From assembly GCA_036271855.1 (NCBI GenBank), contig DATAZV010000401.1:1-26807 (forward strand): a stretch of DNA of 26,807 nt, in the 5' to 3' direction. Both the position numbers and the translations under genes were made by a program. Below are positions 22,584-26,807 of the stretch, in pieces; the first letter of the stretch is position 1; every line of letters begins with the position of its first letter. The notes beneath the pieces were generated by a model. The model saw only the letters and a program-made list of their open reading frames with translations, was not told the origin of the DNA and did no database searches. Source of the DNA: JAQGMJ01 sp036271855 (GTDB lineage: Bacteria > Pseudomonadota > Gammaproteobacteria > Burkholderiales > JAEUOS01).

Positions 22584-24659
22584 ATGCCCCGCACGCTGTT
22601 CGTCACCACCGCCCTGCCCTACGCCAATGGCCCGTTTCACATCGGCCATATCATGGAATACATCCAGGCCGACATCTGGGTGCGTTTCCAGCGCATGCGC
22701 GGCAACACGGTGCATTTTGTCGGCGCCGACGACGCCCACGGCGCCCCCATCATGATCGCTGCCGAGAAGGCGGGCAAGACGCCGCAGGAATTCGTCGCCG
22801 AAATCGCCTCGGGGCGGAAACAATATCTGGACGGGTTCCACATTAGTTTCGACAACTGGCACTCGACCGATTCGCCGGAAAACACCGAGCTGTCGCAGGA
22901 CATCTACCGCAAGCTGAAGGCGAAGGGCCTGATCGCCACTAGGACCATCGAGCAGTTTTACGATCCGGTCAAGGGCATGTTCCTGCCGGACCGCTACATC
23001 AAGGGCGAGTGCCCGGTGTGCCATTCGAAGGACCAGTACGGCGACGCCTGCGAGGTGTGCAGTTCGGTCTACGCGCCGACAGAACTGATCAACCCCTACT
23101 CCACCCTCACCGGCGCGGCGCCGGTGATGAAAAGTTCGGAGCATTATTTCTTCAAGCTCTCCGACCCGCAGTGCGTGGCTTTCCTGAAAGACTGGACCGG
23201 CCACGATCGCCTGCAATCGCAAGTCGCCAACAAGGCGCGCGAATGGCTGGAGGGTGATAGCGGCTTGAGCGACTGGGACATTTCGCGCGACGAGCCCTAC
23301 TTCGGTATTCCGATTCCGGATGCGCCGGGCAAGTATTTCTACGTCTGGCTGGATGCGCCGGTGGGCTACCTGGCTTCGCTGAAGAACTATTGCGCCAAGG
23401 CCGGCATCGATTTCGCAGCGCTGCTGAAAGATCCCGCGACCGAGCAGATCCACTTCATCGGCAAGGACATCATCTACTTCCACACCCTGTTCTGGCCGGC
23501 GATGCTCAAGTTTGCCGACTACAAGGTGCCGGACCGCGTGTATGTGCACGGCTTCATGACGGTGAAAAGCGAGAAGATGAGCAAGTCGCGCGGCACCGGC
23601 ATCAGCCCGCTCAAATATCTCGCCATCGGCATGAACGCCGAATGGCTGCGCTATTACATCGCCGCCAAGCTGAACTCGAACGTCGAGGACGTGGACTTCA
23701 TTCCCGATGACTTCATCGCCCGGGTGAATAGCGACCTGATCGGCAAGTACGTCAACATCGCTTCGCGTTGCGCGGGCTTTGTCACCAAGAAGTTCGGCAG
23801 CAAGCTGGGCGCGCCGCAGTTCTCGCCCGAGATCACCGCCGCCTACAGCGCCGCCGCCACCGAAATCGCCGCTTTCTACGAGACCCGCGAATACGGCAAG
23901 GCCGCGCGCAAGATCATGGAACTGGCCGACCTGGCGAACCAGTACGTCGACACCAACAAGCCCTGGGACCTGGCCAAGCAGGCGGGCCAGGAAGCGCAGT
24001 TGCACACCGTGTGCTCGACCGCGCTTGCCTTGTTCCGCGAACTGACTTTGTACCTCAAACCGATCCTGCCGCAGTTGGCAATCCAAGCGGAAAGGCTGCT
24101 CAACGTGGCGCCGTTGGCCTGGAGCGATGCATGGAAGCCGCTGGCGGCGGGGCACCAGATCAATCCCTATACGCATCTTATGGCCCGCGTCGATCCCAAA
24201 CTGCTGGACACCCTCCTGCCGCCGGAAGAAGCGGCCGAGCCCGCCGCCGTCAAGGCAGCAGCCAAGCCGGCCGCGAAAGCTGAAGCCAAGCCGGCGCAGG
24301 GCGATGACGCCGCCGGCACCGGCCTGATCAGCATCGACGATTTCATGAAGGTGGACCTGCGCATCGCCAAAATCGTCAACGCTGAGCACGTCGAAGGCGC
24401 CGAGAAGCTGATCAAGATCACCCTCGACATCGGCGAGGAAAAGCCGCGCACGGTGTTCGCCGGCATCAAGTCGGCCTACGATCCGGCCACTTTGATCGGC
24501 AAGCACACCGTGATGGTGGCCAACCTGGCGCCGCGCAAGATGAAGTTTGGCTTGTCGGAAGGGATGATCCTCGCTGCGAGTGACCCGGCTGGAAAACATC
24601 CCGGCCTCTTCATCCTCGAACCCCATCAGGGCGCTCTTCCCGGAATGAAGGTAAAGTAA
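22584..24659 (+). CDS. metG: Methionyl-tRNA synthetase
   Basis: A 691-residue class I synthetase that charges tRNA-Met. The HIGH motif is at residues 19-22, a four-cysteine zinc knuckle at C143, C146, C156 and C159, and KMSKS at 331-335. An anticodon-binding helical domain follows to about 545. An Ala/Lys/Pro-rich linker (about 549-582) joins this to a C-terminal tRNA-binding domain like that of Trbp111 (SIDDFMKVDLRIAKIVNAEHVEGAEKL, then MVANLAPRKMKFGLSEGMILAA), which makes the enzyme a dimer in E. coli. The ATG at 22584 gives the usual MPRTLFVTTALPYANG start. Only a weak AGGAAAG lies upstream. The neighbour apbC is divergent, as in many proteobacteria. Confidence 0.98.
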   Translation: MPRTLFVTTALPYANGPFHIGHIMEYIQADIWVRFQRMRGNTVHFVGADDAHGAPIMIAAEKAGKTPQEFVAEIASGRKQYLDGFHISFDNWHSTDSPENTELSQDIYRKLKAKGLIATRTIEQFYDPVKGMFLPDRYIKGECPVCHSKDQYGDACEVCSSVYAPTELINPYSTLTGAAPVMKSSEHYFFKLSDPQCVAFLKDWTGHDRLQSQVANKAREWLEGDSGLSDWDISRDEPYFGIPIPDAPGKYFYVWLDAPVGYLASLKNYCAKAGIDFAALLKDPATEQIHFIGKDIIYFHTLFWPAMLKFADYKVPDRVYVHGFMTVKSEKMSKSRGTGISPLKYLAIGMNAEWLRYYIAAKLNSNVEDVDFIPDDFIARVNSDLIGKYVNIASRCAGFVTKKFGSKLGAPQFSPEITAAYSAAATEIAAFYETREYGKAARKIMELADLANQYVDTNKPWDLAKQAGQEAQLHTVCSTALALFRELTLYLKPILPQLAIQAERLLNVAPLAWSDAWKPLAAGHQINPYTHLMARVDPKLLDTLLPPEEAAEPAAVKAAAKPAAKAEAKPAQGDDAAGTGLISIDDFMKVDLRIAKIVNAEHVEGAEKLIKITLDIGEEKPRTVFAGIKSAYDPATLIGKHTVMVANLAPRKMKFGLSEGMILAASDPAGKHPGLFILEPHQGALPGMKVK

Positions 24660-24813
24660 CCGGCATGTTCGCCATCGCACACCACCGTGAACTCCCGTCG
24701 CGCATCTCGCGGCGCCGGCAGTTCATCGCGCGCGTGCATCACTGCGGCCCACCCTCGCCGATGTGACCGGGCCTGCCATCCGGCCGGCCCGCACATCGCT
24801 GCGAGGAGTCCGC

Positions 24814-26559
24814 ATGGCATTCCCCTTACACCCCTTCAAGCCTTACCTGCTAAATAGCCTGCGCGCCTATGACCGCGAGCAGTTTTCAGCCGACCTGATT
24901 GCCGGCATCACCGTCGGTGTGGTCGCCCTGCCGCTGGCGATGGCCTTTGCGATTGCTTCCGGCACGGTGCCCGAGGCCGGCATTTTCACCGCCATCATCG
25001 CCGGCTTTTTGATCTCCGCCCTGGGCGGCTCGCGGGTGCAGATCGGCGGGCCGGCGGGCGCCTTTATCGTCATCGTCTACGGCATCATCCAGCAATACGG
25101 GCTGGCGAACCTGCTGCTCTCCACCATCATGGCGGGCGTGCTGCTGTTCATCATGGGGCTGACACGCATCGGCTCGCTGATCCGCTTCATCCCGGTGGCG
25201 ATCATCATCGGCTTCACCAACGGCATCGCGGTGCTGATCGCGCTGTCGCAGGTGAAGGACTTTCTCGGCATGAAGATCAAGAACATGCCGGCGGATTTTT
25301 TCGGCGGGATTGCCGCGATCCTGGAGAACATCGATACGGTGCGCGCCCCGGCGCTGGCGATGAGCGCGGCTGCGCTGGCGCTGATCGTCGCCTGGCCGCA
25401 CCTGTCAGCCGCCATCGGCAAGCGCAGCGACGGCACGCCGCGCGGCCGTGCCGCTGCAATGACGCGCCTGCCGGGCAGCATCATCGTTCTTGTTCTGGCC
25501 ACGGCAGCCACCGCGCTGCTCGGCCTGCCGCTGGAGACCATCGGCAGCAAGTTCGGTGGCGTCCCGCAGGGCCTGCCAACCTTCGCTCTGCCCGACTTCG
25601 ACTGGGAAAGGGCTCGCCACCTGGTCGGGCCGACCATCACCATCGCGCTACTGGGCGCGATCGAGTCCCTGCTGTGCGCACGGGTGGCCGACGGCATGAT
25701 CGAGGACCGCCACGACCCCAACCAGGAGTTGATGGCGCAGGGCATCGCCAACTTCATCGCGCCCTTTTTCGGCGGCATTCCGGCCACCGGCACGATTGCG
25801 CGCACCACCACCAATGTGCGCGCCGGCGCGCGCTCCCCGGTGGCCGGCATCGTCCACGCGCTGACCCTGCTGCTGATCGTGTTGATCGCCGCGCCACTGG
25901 CCAAGAGCGTGCCGCTGGCGGCACTCGCCGCCATCCTGCTGTTCGTCGCCTGGAACATGGGCGAGTGGCGCGAGTTCGCCCGCCTCAAGCATTTCAACCC
26001 GACCTACCGGGTCACCATGCTGTCGACCTTTTTTCTCACCGTGGTGTTCGATCTCACGGTTGCCGTCGAGGTGGGATTGGTGCTGGCTTGCCTGTTTTTC
26101 ATCTACCGCATCTCCAGCCTGACCAAGATCGAGGCGGTGACGGCGGCGAGCCTGCCAAAAGAGGCGGAGATCGCGCCGGGGGTGCGCGCGTACCGCCTGT
26201 TCGGTTCGCTGTTTTTCGGTGCCATTGGCAAGATCGAGGCGCTGCTGGACTTCGACCATGACGAAGAAGGTATCAAGGCAATGGTGCTGGACCTGCATCA
26301 CGTGATCAACATCGACACCACCGGGCTGGATACCCTGGAGGTGCTGCGGCGCGCACTGGAGCGGCGCGGGGCGCAGCTGATCCTGTGCGACCTCAACGCG
26401 CAGCCGCTGTCCATCATCACCCGTACCGGCTACCTGCTGGATTTGCGCATGGAAAACCTGCTGCCGGACTTGCGCGCAGGGCTGGCGCGGGCCGCCGCCC
26501 TGGCCGTGGCGCCGGCTACCGTGGTGCAGGCCGCTCCCGCCGCGGAGCCAGCACCATGA
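24814..26559 (+). CDS. SulP family anion transporter with STAS domain
   Basis: A 581-residue inner-membrane transporter. About the first 420 residues hold the hydrophobic SulP core, with DLIAGITVGVVALPLAMAFAIASG near the start and VGPTITIALLGAIESLLCARVADGM, PFFGGIPATGTIARTTTNVRAGARSP in the substrate region. A cytoplasmic STAS domain follows (about 450-560) with VLDLHHVINIDTTGLDTLEVL, the loop that in the family may be phosphorylated on a Ser or Thr. Members carry sulfate, bicarbonate or dicarboxylates. The sequence alone does not say which. The start ATG 24814 has GAGGAG before it. A longer frame from 24763 has no such site. The stop overlaps the acylphosphatase start by ATGA. Confidence 0.94.
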   Translation: MAFPLHPFKPYLLNSLRAYDREQFSADLIAGITVGVVALPLAMAFAIASGTVPEAGIFTAIIAGFLISALGGSRVQIGGPAGAFIVIVYGIIQQYGLANLLLSTIMAGVLLFIMGLTRIGSLIRFIPVAIIIGFTNGIAVLIALSQVKDFLGMKIKNMPADFFGGIAAILENIDTVRAPALAMSAAALALIVAWPHLSAAIGKRSDGTPRGRAAAMTRLPGSIIVLVLATAATALLGLPLETIGSKFGGVPQGLPTFALPDFDWERARHLVGPTITIALLGAIESLLCARVADGMIEDRHDPNQELMAQGIANFIAPFFGGIPATGTIARTTTNVRAGARSPVAGIVHALTLLLIVLIAAPLAKSVPLAALAAILLFVAWNMGEWREFARLKHFNPTYRVTMLSTFFLTVVFDLTVAVEVGLVLACLFFIYRISSLTKIEAVTAASLPKEAEIAPGVRAYRLFGSLFFGAIGKIEALLDFDHDEEGIKAMVLDLHHVINIDTTGLDTLEVLRRALERRGAQLILCDLNAQPLSIITRTGYLLDLRMENLLPDLRAGLARAAALAVAPATVVQAAPAAEPAP

Positions 26560-26807
26560 ACGCGGCCGTTACTCACCATCTGCGCGTCCGCGGCCGCGTG
26601 CAGGGCGTGGGTTACCGCGCCTCCCTGCTGGCGATGGCCGAACAGTTAGGGCTGAAGGGCTGGGTGCGCAATTGCCGCGACGGCAGCGTGGAGGCGGTGG
26701 TCCAGGGCACTGCCGAAGCGGTCGAAGACCTGGTCGCATGGGCGCGCAAGGGGCCGCCGCATGCGCGGGTGCAGGAGGTGCAGGCTGCGCCGGCGGCGGA
26801 AGAAAAC
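26556..26807 (+). CDS. acyP: Acylphosphatase, 3' end outside the window
   Basis: Eighty-four codons are present with no stop, so the gene continues past the right edge, probably for only a few residues since the family is about 90-100 long. The motif GRVQGVGYR contains the conserved arginine that binds the acyl phosphate, and GWVRNCRDGSVEAVVQG holds the catalytic asparagine. The enzyme hydrolyses acyl phosphates such as acetyl phosphate. The start overlaps the SulP stop codon by an ATGA arrangement, so both are translated in one message. A functional link with the transporter is not evident. Confidence 0.93.
   Translation, partial: MNAAVTHHLRVRGRVQGVGYRASLLAMAEQLGLKGWVRNCRDGSVEAVVQGTAEAVEDLVAWARKGPPHARVQEVQAAPAAEEN

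Noticed and set aside
22581..24680. A 699-codon open frame antisense to metG
   Set aside because: It is aligned with metG codons, so its stops would need TTA, CTA or TCA in metG. Those are rare in GC-rich genes. The product is an unlikely His/Arg/Gly-rich mix without family pattern.
24665..24766. A 33-codon open frame between metG and the SulP gene
   Set aside because: No ribosome binding site, His/Arg-rich composition typical of random GC-rich frames.

Overview
The window is a compact, GC-rich stretch of bacterial chromosome. The order surE-pcm-nlpD, the Burkholderiales-like N-terminal extension on Pcm, the PaoABC-type molybdoenzyme and the eutBC pair together suggest a betaproteobacterium; genus cannot be fixed from this alone. 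Base composition and codon use look even throughout. I see no rRNA, tRNA, insertion sequence, phage gene, integrase or CRISPR array, so this reads as core or soft-core genome rather than a mobile island.

Layout, left to right. (1) 1-2364, minus strand: a general-stress/glycine-zipper protein followed closely by a periplasmic aldehyde oxidoreductase operon (paoA 2Fe-2S, paoB FAD/4Fe-4S, paoC molybdopterin subunit cut by the window edge). (2) 2574-3430, plus: three small proteins (DUF2934-like, a disordered protein, DUF3175-like). (3) 3467-6096, plus: eutB and eutC (AdoCbl-dependent ethanolamine ammonia-lyase) and a cysteine-free glutaredoxin-fold protein. (4) 6287-6976, plus: a Bax inhibitor-1/YccA membrane protein ending in a strong terminator. 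(5) 7018-10117, minus: rlmD, a PolB-like 3'-5' exonuclease and an HSL-type alpha/beta hydrolase. (6) 10202-12804, minus: surE-pcm-nlpD, the stationary-phase/repair and cell-division cluster, but with no rpoS after nlpD. (7) 12805-13280: the longest gene-free stretch, with promoter-like elements and several small hairpins. (8) 13281-16299: a CBS-domain protein facing an RCK potassium channel, then creD. (9) 16410-18970, minus: a nitrate/sulfonate/NMT1-type ABC importer. (10) 19144-22442, minus: apbC, a Sel1-repeat protein, dcd and an N-formylglutamate deformylase. (11) 22584-26807, plus: metG, a SulP anion transporter with STAS domain, and the start of an acylphosphatase gene.

How genes work together: PaoABC oxidises aldehydes and EutBC produces acetaldehyde, so a link is imaginable but the two units are divergent and the idea is inference. 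SurE, Pcm and NlpD form a conserved locus. The ABC genes form one importer. ApbC supplies Fe-S cluster carriage to enzymes such as PaoA/PaoB or RlmD in general. I found no convincing new multi-gene system. The better leads are the cysteine-free glutaredoxin-like protein tied to eutBC, a possible leaderless eutB start inside a perfect hairpin, the missing rpoS, and a shared promoter-like element next to a structured gap.
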